In this document: positions 6,307 through 14,677 of the stretch, in pieces
Numbering within the stretch: position 1 is the first letter of the stretch
Layout of the letters: each line of letters starts with the position of its first letter
Source: Colimorpha sp045222795
GTDB taxonomy: Bacteria > Bacteroidota > Bacteroidia > Bacteroidales > P3
Direction of reading: 5' to 3'
Assembly: GCA_045222795.1 (NCBI GenBank)
Contig: JBGUZF010000085.1
Location: forward strand, 1 to 24,808
Length of the DNA stretch: 24,808 bases
Notes under the pieces: generated by a model
The model's database searches: none
Told to the model about the DNA's origin: nothing
Seen by the model: the letters and a program-made list of their open reading frames with translations, nothing else
Program-made: the position numbers and the translations under genes

Positions 6307-7790
6307 TGTCTGCGGTGTTTGAGGCGGTTGATGACTTGCCCGACGAGGGCGCGTTCGCCGTAGAGGACGGCGGCGACATAGACGAGGAGTAGGAAGGTGT
6401 TCCACGCGAGGCGCAGCCAGAGGGCCGCGGGGTGGACCAGGACTGTGGCGCCGTAGAGGAGCAGGGCGAGGGCCATATAGGCGAGGATTGTGGCGACGGG
6501 GTAGGGGACGGGGTTCTTGCGCTGGCCGATGAAGTAGCTCAGCAGGACGCAGATGCCGTAGCCGACGAGGCCGCCCCAGGCGCAGGCCATATAGCCGATG
6601 CGCGGGACGAAGATGATGTTGACGGCCACGAGGGCGGCGCAACCTATGGCGCTCATGACGGCGCCCCACCAGGTCTGTCCGTTGAGTTTGTACCAAAAGG
6701 AGAGGTTGAAGTAGATGCCCATGAATATCTCGGCCATCATGACGATGGGCACGGCGGGCAGCGCTTCGCGGTAGTCGGCGCCCACGAAGTACTGGAAGAG
6801 GTCGATGTAGCACATGACGGCGAGGAAGGCCAGGAGGGTGAAGAGGATGAAGTATTTGGTGGCCTGAGCCTGAGTCTCCTTGCTATCTTTGTCGCGTTGA
6901 CCTCCGAATACAAACGGCTCGTAGGCGTAACGGAAGGCTTGGGTGATGAGGGCCATGAGCATGGCTATCTTGACGCAGGCGCCGTAGATGCCTAGCTGCA
7001 CGCGTCCCTCTTCGCCGGGCAGCAGGATGGGAAGCAGTATCTTGTCGGCCACCTGGTTGAAGATGCCCACGATGCCGAACACCAGCAGGGGCCAGGCGTA
7101 TTGGAGCATCTGCTTGAGCAAGGGGAAAGTGAAAAGTGAGAAGTGAAAGTCGCGCAGTTCGCGGATGAAGCCGAGGGTGATGACGGCGGTGCAGAAGAGG
7201 TTGATGTAGAAGATATAGCTTACCTGGTTGGCTTCGTCGTACCATTGCATCCAGGGGAGGTGGCTCCAGTGGGGCGCCACGAGGAAGACGAAGAGGGTGA
7301 GGAGTACGCTGAGGACGATGAAGGCTGTCTTGAGGCCGAAGAACTTCCACGCCTTGCCCTGTTGGCGGAGGCGTGCGAAGAGGATGGCCTGGAAGGCGTC
7401 GAGGGCCACGACACAGGCCATCACGCGCAGGTATTCGGGGTGGTCGGGGTAGCCCATAGCCGAGCTGACGGGGCCGATGAAGAGCATGACGAGGAGGACG
7501 AACAGGGCCGCCACCGTTCCCACGGCGCCGAGGGCTGTGGTGAAGACGCGGCGCTTGTCCATACCTTCGCGGTTGGCGTAGTAGAAGAAGGTGGTCTCCA
7601 TGCCGAAGGTGAGGATGACGAGGAGGAGGGCCGTGTAGGCGTAGACGTTGGTGACGACGCCGTAGCCGCCCGAGGCGGCGCTCATGTGGTAGGTGTAGAC
7701 GGGGACGAGCAGGTAGTTGAGGAACCTGCCCACGATGCTGCTGAGACCGTAGATGACGGAGTCGGAGAGGAGTTTTTTCAGATTTGGCAT
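6303..7790 (-). CDS. oligosaccharide flippase / polysaccharide biosynthesis membrane protein
   Basis: The product (495 aa from ATG 7790) is an integral membrane protein with about 12-14 hydrophobic segments, of the polysaccharide-transporter (Wzx-like, MATE/MOP superfamily) type. It starts MPNLKKLLSDSVIYGLSSIVGRFLNYLL, the usual family opening, so the open frame back to 8123, which runs into GH20 antisense, is not coding. It is expected to flip lipid-linked sugars across the inner membrane. A heptamer array (7126-7150) adds DFHFSLFTFPLL at about residues 213-224, between transmembrane segments, in frame. It is the first gene of the operon with the small lipoprotein and the PflX-like protein; no glycosyltransferases are next to it. 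Confidence 0.85.
   Translation of the reverse strand: MPNLKKLLSDSVIYGLSSIVGRFLNYLLVPVYTYHMSAASGGYGVVTNVYAYTALLLVILTFGMETTFFYYANREGMDKRRVFTTALGAVGTVAALFVLLVMLFIGPVSSAMGYPDHPEYLRVMACVVALDAFQAILFARLRQQGKAWKFFGLKTAFIVLSVLLTLFVFLVAPHWSHLPWMQWYDEANQVSYIFYINLFCTAVITLGFIRELRDFHFSLFTFPLLKQMLQYAWPLLVFGIVGIFNQVADKILLPILLPGEEGRVQLGIYGACVKIAMLMALITQAFRYAYEPFVFGGQRDKDSKETQAQATKYFILFTLLAFLAVMCYIDLFQYFVGADYREALPAVPIVMMAEIFMGIYFNLSFWYKLNGQTWWGAVMSAIGCAALVAVNIIFVPRIGYMACAWGGLVGYGICVLLSYFIGQRKNPVPYPVATILAYMALALLLYGATVLVHPAALWLRLAWNTFLLLVYVAAVLYGERALVGQVINRLKHRRQ
7126..7150. repeat. AAAGTGA heptamer array inside the flippase gene
   Basis: AAAGTGA, AAAGTGA, GAAGTGA and a partial unit. On the coding strand it reads as TCACTTT-like units, giving an aromatic, Phe-rich stretch (FHFSLFTF) in a loop of the flippase. 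Confidence 0.75.
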
Positions 7791-7813
7791 ACACTTGTAA
7801 CGCCGTGAGGGTG

Positions 7814-7839
7814 TTTTTATTGTATTTACACAATAAAAA
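7814..7839. promoter_or_regulatory. perfect 10-bp inverted repeat in the flippase/GH20 divergent promoter region
   Basis: TTTTTATTGT (7814-7823) and ACAATAAAAA (7830-7839) are exact reverse complements, 6 bp apart. It lies in the 73-bp gap between two divergent starts (7790 minus, 7864 plus), which suits a shared operator or overlapping promoters. As a hairpin it could also end stray transcripts. Confidence 0.5.
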
Positions 7840-7863
7840 TGTGGGTTCGGAGTTAATAGCAGT

Positions 7864-9714
7864 ATGAAAAAGATAATACTTATAATAATGGCTGCGGTGG
7901 TCGTCGCCGGCTGTGGCCGCCGGGCGCAGGTGACGGAGCTCACCGTCGTTCCCGAGCCTTTGTTCACGTTGCAGAAAGAGGGTTCGTACACCATCAAGGG
8001 GAGTCCCAAGATCTCGGTGTCGGGAGTGGGGCAGAACTCGGAGACGGTGAAGTATATCATGAAGTCGCTGCGCCAGGGGCACCTGCGGCCGCGCCTGGTG
8101 TCGTCGGCTGACGTGAGCGACATCGACCTGATTATCTACGACACCGTGAACACCGAGATAGGCGACGAGGGCTATGTGCTCGAGGTGCGTCCCTCGGGCA
8201 TCCGCCTGTCGGCCAACACCGAGGTGGGGCTTTTCTACGCCTACCAGACGCTGATACAGATACTGCCTGCGGACATCAGCAAGAGTGTGTACAGCAGCAT
8301 CACGATACCCGAATGCACCATCCTCGACGCTCCGCGCTACAGCTGGCGCGGCGTGCACCTCGACGTATGCCGTCATTTCTTCCCCGTGAAGTTCGTCAAG
8401 CACTACCTCGATGTGATGGCTGCCTACAAGATGAACAAGTTCCATTTCCACCTCACCGACGACCACGGCTGGCGCCTGCCTAGCGAGGCATATCCAAGGC
8501 TCAACACCGTAGGGTCGTGGCGTGTGGATCGCGACAACGAGCCGTGGGGCAAGGCCACGCCTCCGCATGAGGGCGAGCGCGCCACCTATGGCGGTTTCTA
8601 CACCCGCGAGGAGCTGGCGGAGATAGTGGAGTATGCCGCCGTGCGCGGCATCGAGGTGATCCCCGAGGTGGAGATGCCCGGCCATTCGTCGGCCATCCTC
8701 GCCGCCTATCCCGAGCTGGCATGCGACGACTACCCCTACGAGGTGGCCATAGGGCCCTACTGGCCGCCGAAGGCCATCCTCTGTGCCGGCAACGACTCGT
8801 CGCTGGCGCTGATGTATGCCGTGCTCGACGAGGTGTGCGACATCTTCCCGTCGAAATATATACATATCGGCGGCGACGAAGCCGTGAAGGACAACTGGGA
8901 GCAGTGTGCGCGCTGCCAGCGCCGCATCAAGCAGGAGCACCTCGAGGACGAGGAGCAGCTGCAGGGGTGGTTCATGGCCAAGATCGAGGAGCACCTGCAC
9001 CAGCGCGGCCGCACGGCGATAGGGTGGGACGAGGTGAGCGAGAACGGCATGTGGAGCAAGGACGACGTGGTGCTCTCGTGGCGCGGCCAGCAGCCGGGAA
9101 TGGACGCTGCGCGCGACGGCTTCAAGGTCGTCATGTGTCCTACCGACTACTGCTATTTCGACTACTACCAGGCCGACCCGCGCTACCAGCCGGCCTCCAT
9201 AGGCGGCTTGGTGACGCTGAAGAAAGCCTATGAGTTCGAACCCGCGCCGGCGGGCATCAACAGCCATGTGGAGGCCAACATCATGGGCGGACAATGCAAC
9301 CTCTGGACGGAGTACATCAACACCCCCTCGCATGCCGAATACATGCTGCTGCCGCGTATGCTGGCCACCAGCGAATGCCTCTGGAGTCAACGCGAGAAGA
9401 AAGACTGGAACCACTTCCGCCGCAAGGTGGAGACGCAGAAGGACCGCCTCGCCGCCAAGGGCTACAACTACTGCGACGGCAACTTCACGCCGCAGTTCAC
9501 CGCCCGCCGCGTCGACGACCACACGATGAACATAGCCATCACCACCGAGGTGCCCAACACATACATCTTCTACACCACCGATATGAGCACCCCGACGCGT
9601 GAGAGCGCCATCTACCTGGGTCCCATCAACCTCGAGCGCGGCACGCATATCAAGATACTGCCCGTCTACCAGGATGTGGAGCGCGACTCGGTGTATGAGT
9701 TTGTGATTAAGTAA
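7864..9714 (+). CDS. beta-N-acetylhexosaminidase, GH20 lipoprotein
   Basis: A 616-aa exo-hexosaminidase that removes terminal GlcNAc/GalNAc from glycans by substrate-assisted catalysis. Signal peptide with lipobox VVVAGC (Cys17) predicts a lipoprotein. An N-terminal GH20b domain (about 22-150) leads into the TIM barrel starting YSWRGVHLDVCRHF; HLTDDHGWR (196-204), PEVEMPGH and the catalytic pair D338-E339 in HIGGDEAVKDNW follow, then NIMGGQCNLWTEY. The last 100 residues form a C-terminal Fn3-like domain ending YVFVIK-like. The length is normal. ATG 7864 follows an inverted-repeat promoter region. The stop codon TAA is the first unit of a heptamer array that runs up to hydE, so both may be on one mRNA. 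A 921-codon antisense frame is a GC artefact. Confidence 0.95.
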   Translation: MKKIILIIMAAVVVAGCGRRAQVTELTVVPEPLFTLQKEGSYTIKGSPKISVSGVGQNSETVKYIMKSLRQGHLRPRLVSSADVSDIDLIIYDTVNTEIGDEGYVLEVRPSGIRLSANTEVGLFYAYQTLIQILPADISKSVYSSITIPECTILDAPRYSWRGVHLDVCRHFFPVKFVKHYLDVMAAYKMNKFHFHLTDDHGWRLPSEAYPRLNTVGSWRVDRDNEPWGKATPPHEGERATYGGFYTREELAEIVEYAAVRGIEVIPEVEMPGHSSAILAAYPELACDDYPYEVAIGPYWPPKAILCAGNDSSLALMYAVLDEVCDIFPSKYIHIGGDEAVKDNWEQCARCQRRIKQEHLEDEEQLQGWFMAKIEEHLHQRGRTAIGWDEVSENGMWSKDDVVLSWRGQQPGMDAARDGFKVVMCPTDYCYFDYYQADPRYQPASIGGLVTLKKAYEFEPAPAGINSHVEANIMGGQCNLWTEYINTPSHAEYMLLPRMLATSECLWSQREKKDWNHFRRKVETQKDRLAAKGYNYCDGNFTPQFTARRVDDHTMNIAITTEVPNTYIFYTTDMSTPTRESAIYLGPINLERGTHIKILPVYQDVERDSVYEFVIK

Positions 9715-9767
9715 TGGTTAATGGTTAATGGTTAATGGTTAAAGATTAAAGGTTAATGGTTAGTGGT
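9712..9767. repeat. eight-unit TAATGGT heptamer array from the GH20 stop to the hydE start
   Basis: Units at 9712, 9719, 9726, 9733 and 9754 are TAATGGT; those at 9740, 9747 and 9761 are variants (TAAAGAT, TAAAGGT, TAGTGGT). The first unit contains the GH20 stop TAA, and hydE begins 2 bp after the last. Each TAATGG overlaps a stop with an ATG, making a chain of tiny frames (MVNG-stop). Confidence 0.95.
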
Positions 9768-9768
9768 T

Positions 9769-10764
9769 ATGGAGAAGGTGGATGTTGAATATCTATTGAC
9801 GACGAGTGACCCGCAGGCTGTCGACGAGCTTTTCGCCGAAGCCCGTCGTGTGCGCGACGAGGTATACGGGCATCGCGTCTTCATCCGCGGCCTCATAGAG
9901 ATCACCAACCATTGCCGCAACAATTGCCTCTACTGCGGCATAAGAAGGGATGTGCAATGCCGCCGCTACCGATTGACGAAGGAGCAGATCCTCGACTGCT
10001 GCCGTACGGGCCACGAGCTGGGCTTCCGCACCTTCGTGCTGCAGGGCGGCGAGGATGCCTGGTTCACCGATGAGGTGGTGTGCGACATCGTGGCGACTAT
10101 CAAGCGCGAGCATCCCGACTGCGCCGTCACCCTCTCGCTGGGCGAGCGCGGACGCGAGAGTTTCCAAAGGCTGCGCGAGGCCGGCGCCGACCGCTACCTG
10201 CTGCGCCACGAGACCGCCGACGCCGTGCACTACGGCCGTCTGCATCCCGAGGAGATGAGCTTCGACCACCGCATGCAATGCCTGCGCGACCTGCGCGAGC
10301 TGGGCTTCCAGGTGGGAGCGGGCTTCATGGTGGGGTCGCCCTTCCAGACGATAGATACCTTGAAGAAAGACCTGCAGTTCATCGAGGACTTCCGCCCCGA
10401 GATGGTGGGCATAGGTCCCTTCATCCCCGCCGCCGGCACCCCCTTCGAGAACAAGCCCGCCGGCAGCGTGGAGCTCACCCTGCGCCTGCTGGCCATCATA
10501 CGCATCATGCACCCCCGTGTGCTGCTGCCCGCCACCACAGCCCTCGGCACCCTGCACCCCACGGGTCGCGAGCGCGCCGTGATGGCCGGCGCCAACGTGG
10601 TGATGCCCAACCTCTCGCCGCAGGACACGCGCGCCCTCTACAGCATCTACAACAACAAGCTCTCCACCGGCAGCGAGGCCGCCGAGAGCCTGGCCGACAT
10701 ACGCCTCAGGATGGAGGCCATAGGGATGGAGATACCCGTCGACCGCGGCGACTTCAGCCGATAA
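9769..10764 (+). CDS. hydE: [FeFe] hydrogenase H-cluster radical SAM maturase HydE
   Basis: HydE takes part in building the dithiolate-bridged 2Fe subcluster of [FeFe]-hydrogenase in the cytosol. The 331-aa protein has GLIEITNHCRNNCLYCGIR with the SAM cluster C49-x3-C53-x2-C56, RYRLTKEQIL, TFVLQGGEDAWF, TLSLGERGRESF, YLLRHETAD, GFMVGSPFQT, IGPFIPAAGTPF, LLPATTALGTL and NVVMPNLSPQ, all in the family order. ATG 9769 is preferred over GTG 9763, because the latter lies in the repeat. The leader is a heptamer array that begins in the GH20 stop, so expression may depend on readthrough or coupling from GH20. hydF is 11 kb away on the other strand and hydG is not in the window. Confidence 0.95.
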   Translation: MEKVDVEYLLTTSDPQAVDELFAEARRVRDEVYGHRVFIRGLIEITNHCRNNCLYCGIRRDVQCRRYRLTKEQILDCCRTGHELGFRTFVLQGGEDAWFTDEVVCDIVATIKREHPDCAVTLSLGERGRESFQRLREAGADRYLLRHETADAVHYGRLHPEEMSFDHRMQCLRDLRELGFQVGAGFMVGSPFQTIDTLKKDLQFIEDFRPEMVGIGPFIPAAGTPFENKPAGSVELTLRLLAIIRIMHPRVLLPATTALGTLHPTGRERAVMAGANVVMPNLSPQDTRALYSIYNNKLSTGSEAAESLADIRLRMEAIGMEIPVDRGDFSR

Positions 10765-10775
10765 CAAAATATCAT

Positions 10776-10806
10776 TTTGCCGAGTCGGAATTTTTTGCTA
10801 TCTTTG
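10776..10806 (+). promoter_or_regulatory. Bacteroidetes promoter of ffh
   Basis: TTTG at 10776-10779 and TATCTTTG at 10799-10806 match the -33 TTTG and -7 TAnnTTTG elements with 19 bp between them. It lies between the hydE stop and the ffh start, so ffh is transcribed from its own promoter. Confidence 0.75.
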
Positions 10807-10832
10807 CAGCGCTAAATTATGTAGTGCAGATT

Positions 10833-12152
10833 ATGTTTGAGAACCTTAGTAGCAAGATAGAGAAAGCGTTACACACCTTGCGCGGCAAGGGGTCGATTAC
10901 CGATATCAATGTGGCGGAGACCGTCAAGGAGGTGCGCAAGGCCCTCTTGGACGCCGACGTGAGCTATCCCATAGCCAAAGAGTTCACCGACAGGGTGAAG
11001 GCTGAGGCTTTGGGACGCAACGTCATCACGAGTGTGGAACCCGGCCAGATGATGGTGAAGATTGTCCACGAGGAGCTTACCAAGCTGATGGGCTCGGAGG
11101 CTGTGGACATCAACATCAAAGGGCAGCCTGCGGTGGTGCTCATCGCCGGCTTGCAGGGTTCCGGTAAGACCACCTTCAGCGCCAAGCTGGCCAACATGCT
11201 GAAGAGCAAGAAGGCCAAGAATGTGATGCTTGTGGCCGGCGACGTCTACCGTCCCGCCGCTATCTCGCAGCTGCAGACGCTCGGCGAGCAGATAGGCGTG
11301 CCGGTGTACACCGAGGAAGGTTCGAAGAACCCCGTGCAGATAGCGCAGAACGCCGTGAAGGAGGCCAAGCTGAAGGGTGTGAACGTTGTCATCGTCGATA
11401 CCGCCGGCCGACTGGCAGTGGACGAGGAGATGATGAACGAGATTGCGGCCCTCAAGCGCGAGTTGCAGCCGCAGGAGACCCTCTTCGTGGTCGACTCGAT
11501 GACCGGCCAGGATGCCGTGAACACCGCTAAGGCCTTCAACGACAGGCTGGACTTCGACGGCGTGGTGCTGACAAAGCTCGACGGCGACACCCGCGGCGGT
11601 GCCGCCCTCACGATACGCTATACGGTGCAGAAGCCCATCAAGTTCGTCGGCATCGGCGAGAAGATGGACGCCCTCGACGTGTTCCACCCCGACCGTATGG
11701 CCAACCGCATCCTCGGCATGGGCGATGTGGTGAGTCTTGTGGAGAGGGCCCAGGAGCAGTACGACGAGGCCGAGGCGAGGAAGATTTCCAAGAAGCTGCT
11801 GCACAACGAGTACAACTTCGAGGACTTCCTGAGCCAGGTGGCGCAGATCAAGAAGATGGGTTCGATGAAAGACCTCGTGGGTATGATCCCCGGTATGGAC
11901 AAGCTGACGAAGAATGTGGAGATCAGCGACGACGCCTTCAAGCCGATAGAGGCTATGATAGGTTCGATGACGCCCTACGAGCGGCAGAACCCCAGCTGCC
12001 TCAACGGCAGCCGCAAGCAGCGCATAGCCGCCGGCAGCGGCCGCTCGATACAGGAGCTGAACCGCTTCCTGAAGCAGTTCGACGACACGAGGAAGATGAT
12101 GAAGATGGTGAGCAAGAACGGCGGGAAGCTGCCGATGAGGAAGAGAAGATAA
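10833..12152 (+). CDS. ffh: signal recognition particle protein Ffh (SRP54)
   Basis: Ffh binds 4.5S RNA and signal sequences and delivers ribosomes to FtsY at the membrane. Residues 1-90 are the helical N domain (MFENLSSKIEKAL). The GTPase domain follows with P-loop GLQGSGKTT (106-114), VAGDVYRPAA, DTAGRLAVDEEM and TKLDGDTRGGAAL. The Met-rich M domain starts at about 300 and contains MKDLVGMIPGM and the RNA-binding RKQRIAAGSG stretch. 439 aa is the normal length. The open frame back to 10080 runs into hydE in another frame; ATG 10833 gives the standard N-terminus and follows a good promoter. folD follows 15 bp downstream. Confidence 0.98.
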   Translation: MFENLSSKIEKALHTLRGKGSITDINVAETVKEVRKALLDADVSYPIAKEFTDRVKAEALGRNVITSVEPGQMMVKIVHEELTKLMGSEAVDINIKGQPAVVLIAGLQGSGKTTFSAKLANMLKSKKAKNVMLVAGDVYRPAAISQLQTLGEQIGVPVYTEEGSKNPVQIAQNAVKEAKLKGVNVVIVDTAGRLAVDEEMMNEIAALKRELQPQETLFVVDSMTGQDAVNTAKAFNDRLDFDGVVLTKLDGDTRGGAALTIRYTVQKPIKFVGIGEKMDALDVFHPDRMANRILGMGDVVSLVERAQEQYDEAEARKISKKLLHNEYNFEDFLSQVAQIKKMGSMKDLVGMIPGMDKLTKNVEISDDAFKPIEAMIGSMTPYERQNPSCLNGSRKQRIAAGSGRSIQELNRFLKQFDDTRKMMKMVSKNGGKLPMRKRR

Positions 12153-12167
12153 AAAAGAAAATAATAT

Positions 12168-13043
12168 ATGGTACAGTTATTGGACGGCAAGGCGACGGCT
12201 TTGCAAATCAAGGACGAGATAGCCAATGAGGTGCGTGCGATGACCCAGCAGGGCAAGCGTGCGCCGCATCTGGCAGCTGTAATTGTGGGCACCGACGGTG
12301 CCAGTATGACTTATGTGGCCAACAAGGAGAAGTCGAGCCACGAGGTGGGCTTCACCTCGAGTGTGTACCGCATGAGCGAGACGACCACCGAGAAGCAACT
12401 GCTGGAGACGGTGGAGTTCCTGAACAACGACCCCGACATCGACGGCTTCATCGTGCAGCTGCCGTTGCCCAAGCATATCGACGAGCAGAAGGTGATCAAC
12501 GCCATCTCGCCCGACAAGGACGTCGACGGCTTCACGCCGGTGAACGTCGGCCGCATGGTGCTCGGCGAGGAGTGCTTCGTGCCCGCCACCCCGATGGGTA
12601 TCTGCACCCTGTTGCAACGCTATAGTATAGAAACCAAGGGCAAGCATTGTGTGGTGTTGGGCCGCTCGAACATCGTTGGCACTCCAGTGGCCAACCTGCT
12701 GAGCCGCAAGGGTGTCGACTGCACGGTGACCATGTGCCACAGTAAGACGCAGAACCTCGCGGAGCTGACCCGCCAGGCCGACATACTGGTGGTGGCCATC
12801 GGCAAACCCGAGTTCGTCACCGCCGATATGGTGAAGGAAGGCGCTGTGGTTGTCGACGTGGGAATCCACCGTGTGGAGGATGCCTCGCGCAAGAGCGGCT
12901 ACCGCATCATAGGCGATGTGAAGCATTCGGAGGTCGACGCCAAGTGCAGCTGGGTGACTCCGGTGCCCGGCGGCGTGGGCCCCTTGACGATAGTGAGCCT
13001 GCTGCAGAACACCATGAAGGCGTACAAACGCAACAAGCAATAA
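12168..13043 (+). CDS. folD: bifunctional methylenetetrahydrofolate dehydrogenase / methenyl-THF cyclohydrolase
   Basis: FolD interconverts 5,10-methylene-, methenyl- and 10-formyl-THF in the cytosol. The 291-aa protein has the catalytic Y49-x3-K53 segment (YVANK), DGFIVQLPLPKH, the DKDVDGF substrate loop, GRSNIVGTPVANLL for NADP binding and PVPGGVGPLT near the end. The start at 12168 is 15 bp after ffh, so they are probably co-transcribed; a strong terminator follows. With folA in the same window it covers two steps of folate one-carbon metabolism. Confidence 0.97.
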   Translation: MVQLLDGKATALQIKDEIANEVRAMTQQGKRAPHLAAVIVGTDGASMTYVANKEKSSHEVGFTSSVYRMSETTTEKQLLETVEFLNNDPDIDGFIVQLPLPKHIDEQKVINAISPDKDVDGFTPVNVGRMVLGEECFVPATPMGICTLLQRYSIETKGKHCVVLGRSNIVGTPVANLLSRKGVDCTVTMCHSKTQNLAELTRQADILVVAIGKPEFVTADMVKEGAVVVDVGIHRVEDASRKSGYRIIGDVKHSEVDAKCSWVTPVPGGVGPLTIVSLLQNTMKAYKRNKQ

Positions 13044-13048
13044 ACAGA

Positions 13049-13075
13049 AAAGGCTGACCGAATTGGTCAGCCTTT
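13049..13075. terminator. bidirectional intrinsic terminator between folD and the 13578 lipoprotein
   Basis: AAAGGCTGACC (13049-13059) and GGTCAGCCTTT (13065-13075) pair perfectly over 11 bp around a 5-base loop. A-rich sequence on the left and T-rich on the right suit termination from both sides, matching the convergent genes folD (+) and the lipoprotein gene (-). Confidence 0.9.
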
Positions 13076-13095
13076 CTTGTTATTGTCGGTCGCAA

Positions 13096-13578
13096 TTAAT
13101 CAAGCACGTACTGCACCGGCACGGTGGCAACGGCGCGGAAGGTGAGGGGAGCGGTGTTCTCCATACCGGTCACTTCGCCGCCGTCGAGGTCTTCGCGGAT
13201 GAAGGTGATCTTGCCGGGCTCGAGGATGTAGCGGAGGTTGGTGGGCACGAAGAAGGGCACTCCTGCGTCATCGAAGTACTTGATGGGGAAGACATAGGGC
13301 AGGGGGCACTGGTGGATGCCGTCGGCATCGGTCTCGTAGACGAAGGCGTCGACACTGCCGTAGTTGAGCACATCGGTGGTGATGGCGTCCCAGTCGAAGG
13401 CAACATATTTGTACTGCACGTCGCCGTCGACGAAGTCGCGCCACTGGTCCCAGTAGACTTCCTGCTGCATCACGCGGGTGTGTGTGCTTTCGATGGCCAC
13501 CTCTTTGTTGCACGAGGTCGCTGTCAGAGCCAAGAAGGCACCGACGAACGTTACCATTAGGATTTTGATTTTTTTCAT
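13096..13578 (-). CDS. predicted lipoprotein, conserved Bacteroidales-type hypothetical
   Basis: A 160-aa exported protein with signal peptide MKKIKILMVTFVGAFLAL and lipobox ATSC (Cys23). The mature part is a likely beta-sandwich: QVYWDQWRDF-like Trp-rich start, YKYVAFDWDAIT, LNYGSVDAFVYET, PLPYVFPIKY and ITFIREDLDGG are alternating strands. Short lipoproteins of this shape are common in Bacteroidales, but I cannot name a function. It is a single-gene unit: a TAnnTTTG element lies about 77 bp upstream and the shared terminator with folD is 21 bp downstream. Confidence 0.8.
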   Translation of the reverse strand: MKKIKILMVTFVGAFLALTATSCNKEVAIESTHTRVMQQEVYWDQWRDFVDGDVQYKYVAFDWDAITTDVLNYGSVDAFVYETDADGIHQCPLPYVFPIKYFDDAGVPFFVPTNLRYILEPGKITFIREDLDGGEVTGMENTAPLTFRAVATVPVQYVLD

Positions 13579-13654
13579 GTTGTTTTTACCTTTTTTGTTG
13601 TTTCTATTTTCTGGTTTAAGAACGTCGCTATGACGCTTTTATTGTTTTCGAGTG

Positions 13655-13662
13655 CAAAATTA
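13655..13662 (-). promoter_or_regulatory. -7 element for the 13578 lipoprotein gene
   Basis: The minus strand reads TAATTTTG, matching TAnnTTTG. No clear TTTG is at the -33 position. The leader would be about 70 bases. Confidence 0.45.
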
Positions 13663-13769
13663 CCACTATTTCGGGAATAATTTTCCGCAGAGTCGCCGTA
13701 ATTTTAACAAAAAAAATATTCGGGGGCATGAAACATTTTTGTTTTTTCTGCGTTATGGAGGTAAAAAAA

Positions 13770-13798
13770 GGTGAAATAGTGAGAGGTGAAAGGTGAGA
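13770..13798. repeat. GGTGAAA-family array in the rpoD leader
   Basis: GGTGAAA (13770), an 8-bp TAGTGAGA spacer unit, GGTGAAA (13785) and GGTGAGA (13792), ending 18 bp before the rpoD start. Confidence 0.75.
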
Positions 13799-13816
13799 TT
13801 TTTAAGAAGATAGCCT

Positions 13817-14677
13817 ATGAGACAACTGAAGATTACCCACTCGATTACCAACCGTGACATCAAGTCGCTGGATAAATACTTGCAGGATATCTGCAGCGAG
13901 GAACTGCTGACTCCCGAGCAGGAGGTGCAGCTGGCGCAGCGTATCAAGCAGGGCGACCAGGCGGCGCTGGAGCGTCTGACGAAGGCGAACCTGAGGTTCG
14001 TGGTGTCGGTGGCCAAGCAGTACCAGAACCAGGGTCTCTCGCTGCCCGACCTTATCAACGAGGGCAACGTGGGCCTCATCAAGGCCGCCAAGCGCTTCGA
14101 CGAGACGCGCGGCTTCAAGTTCATCTCGTATGCTGTGTGGTGGATTCGCCAGAGCATCCTGCAGGCCATCGCCGAGAACAGCCGCATCGTGCGCCTGCCC
14201 TCCAACCAGTTGGGTGCCCTCAACAAGCTTAAGAAGGAAATCAGCAAACTGGAGCAGCAGCTGGAGCGTCCGCCTTCAGAGGAGGAGCTCGCCGAGATGC
14301 TCGACATCCCTGAGGACAAGATCAAGGCTATCATGGGTATCAGCGGCCGCCACGTGAGCATCGACGCTCCGTTGGCCAGCGACGAGGATGTGAACTTCGT
14401 CGATGTGCTGCCCAACGAGGACACACCTCCTACGGACAGCAAGCTGATGCAGGAGAGCCTCTCGCAGGAGATTGAGCGTTGCCTGTCGACGCTGACGGAA
14501 TATGAGCGCGAGGTCATCAAGATGTACTTCGGCATCGGCCTGCCTCACCCGCTGAGCCTCGACGAGATTGCCATGAAGTTCAACCTCACCCGCGAGCGTG
14601 TGCGCCAGATAAAGGAGAAGGGCATCAAGCGCCTGAAGACAAGCAGCAAGAGCAAGCACCTGAAGGCTTACTTGTAA
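13817..14677 (+). CDS. rpoD: primary RNA polymerase sigma factor RpoD (Bacteroidetes type)
   Basis: The 286-aa protein is the housekeeping sigma factor of Bacteroidetes, which lacks region 1.1 and reads TTTG/TAnnTTTG promoters. Region 1.2 is at about 14-45, region 2 at 50-125 (LRFVVSVAKQYQNQG, DLINEGNVGLIKAAKRFDETRGFKF, YAVWWIRQSI), region 3 at about 130-205 (RPPSEEELAE), and region 4 at about 220-280 (YEREVIKMYFG, SLDEIA and TRERVRQIKEKG for the -35 helix). The length is normal for this phylum. Its leader holds a GGTGAAA-type repeat. The stop overlaps the rsmG start (TAATG), so translation is probably coupled. Confidence 0.97.
   Translation: MRQLKITHSITNRDIKSLDKYLQDICSEELLTPEQEVQLAQRIKQGDQAALERLTKANLRFVVSVAKQYQNQGLSLPDLINEGNVGLIKAAKRFDETRGFKFISYAVWWIRQSILQAIAENSRIVRLPSNQLGALNKLKKEISKLEQQLERPPSEEELAEMLDIPEDKIKAIMGISGRHVSIDAPLASDEDVNFVDVLPNEDTPPTDSKLMQESLSQEIERCLSTLTEYEREVIKMYFGIGLPHPLSLDEIAMKFNLTRERVRQIKEKGIKRLKTSSKSKHLKAYL

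Noticed and set aside
6092..6379. N-terminal extension of the PflX-like protein to 6379
   Set aside because: It overlaps the lipoprotein gene and even the flippase end, and the residues are Arg/Leu/Pro-rich shadow sequence.
7791..8123. N-terminal extension of the flippase to 8123
   Set aside because: It would run antisense through the GH20 start; ATG 7790 gives the standard family N-terminus.
6883..9648. 921-codon open frame on the minus strand opposite GH20 and the flippase start
   Set aside because: It is antisense to a clear GH20 gene, its translation is Arg/His/Val-rich low-complexity, and it arises from high GC at third positions.
10080..10832. Long frame leading into ffh, suggesting a fused protein
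   Set aside because: This part is hydE read in another frame (Arg/Pro-rich). The promoter at 10776-10806 and ATG 10833 give a normal Ffh.
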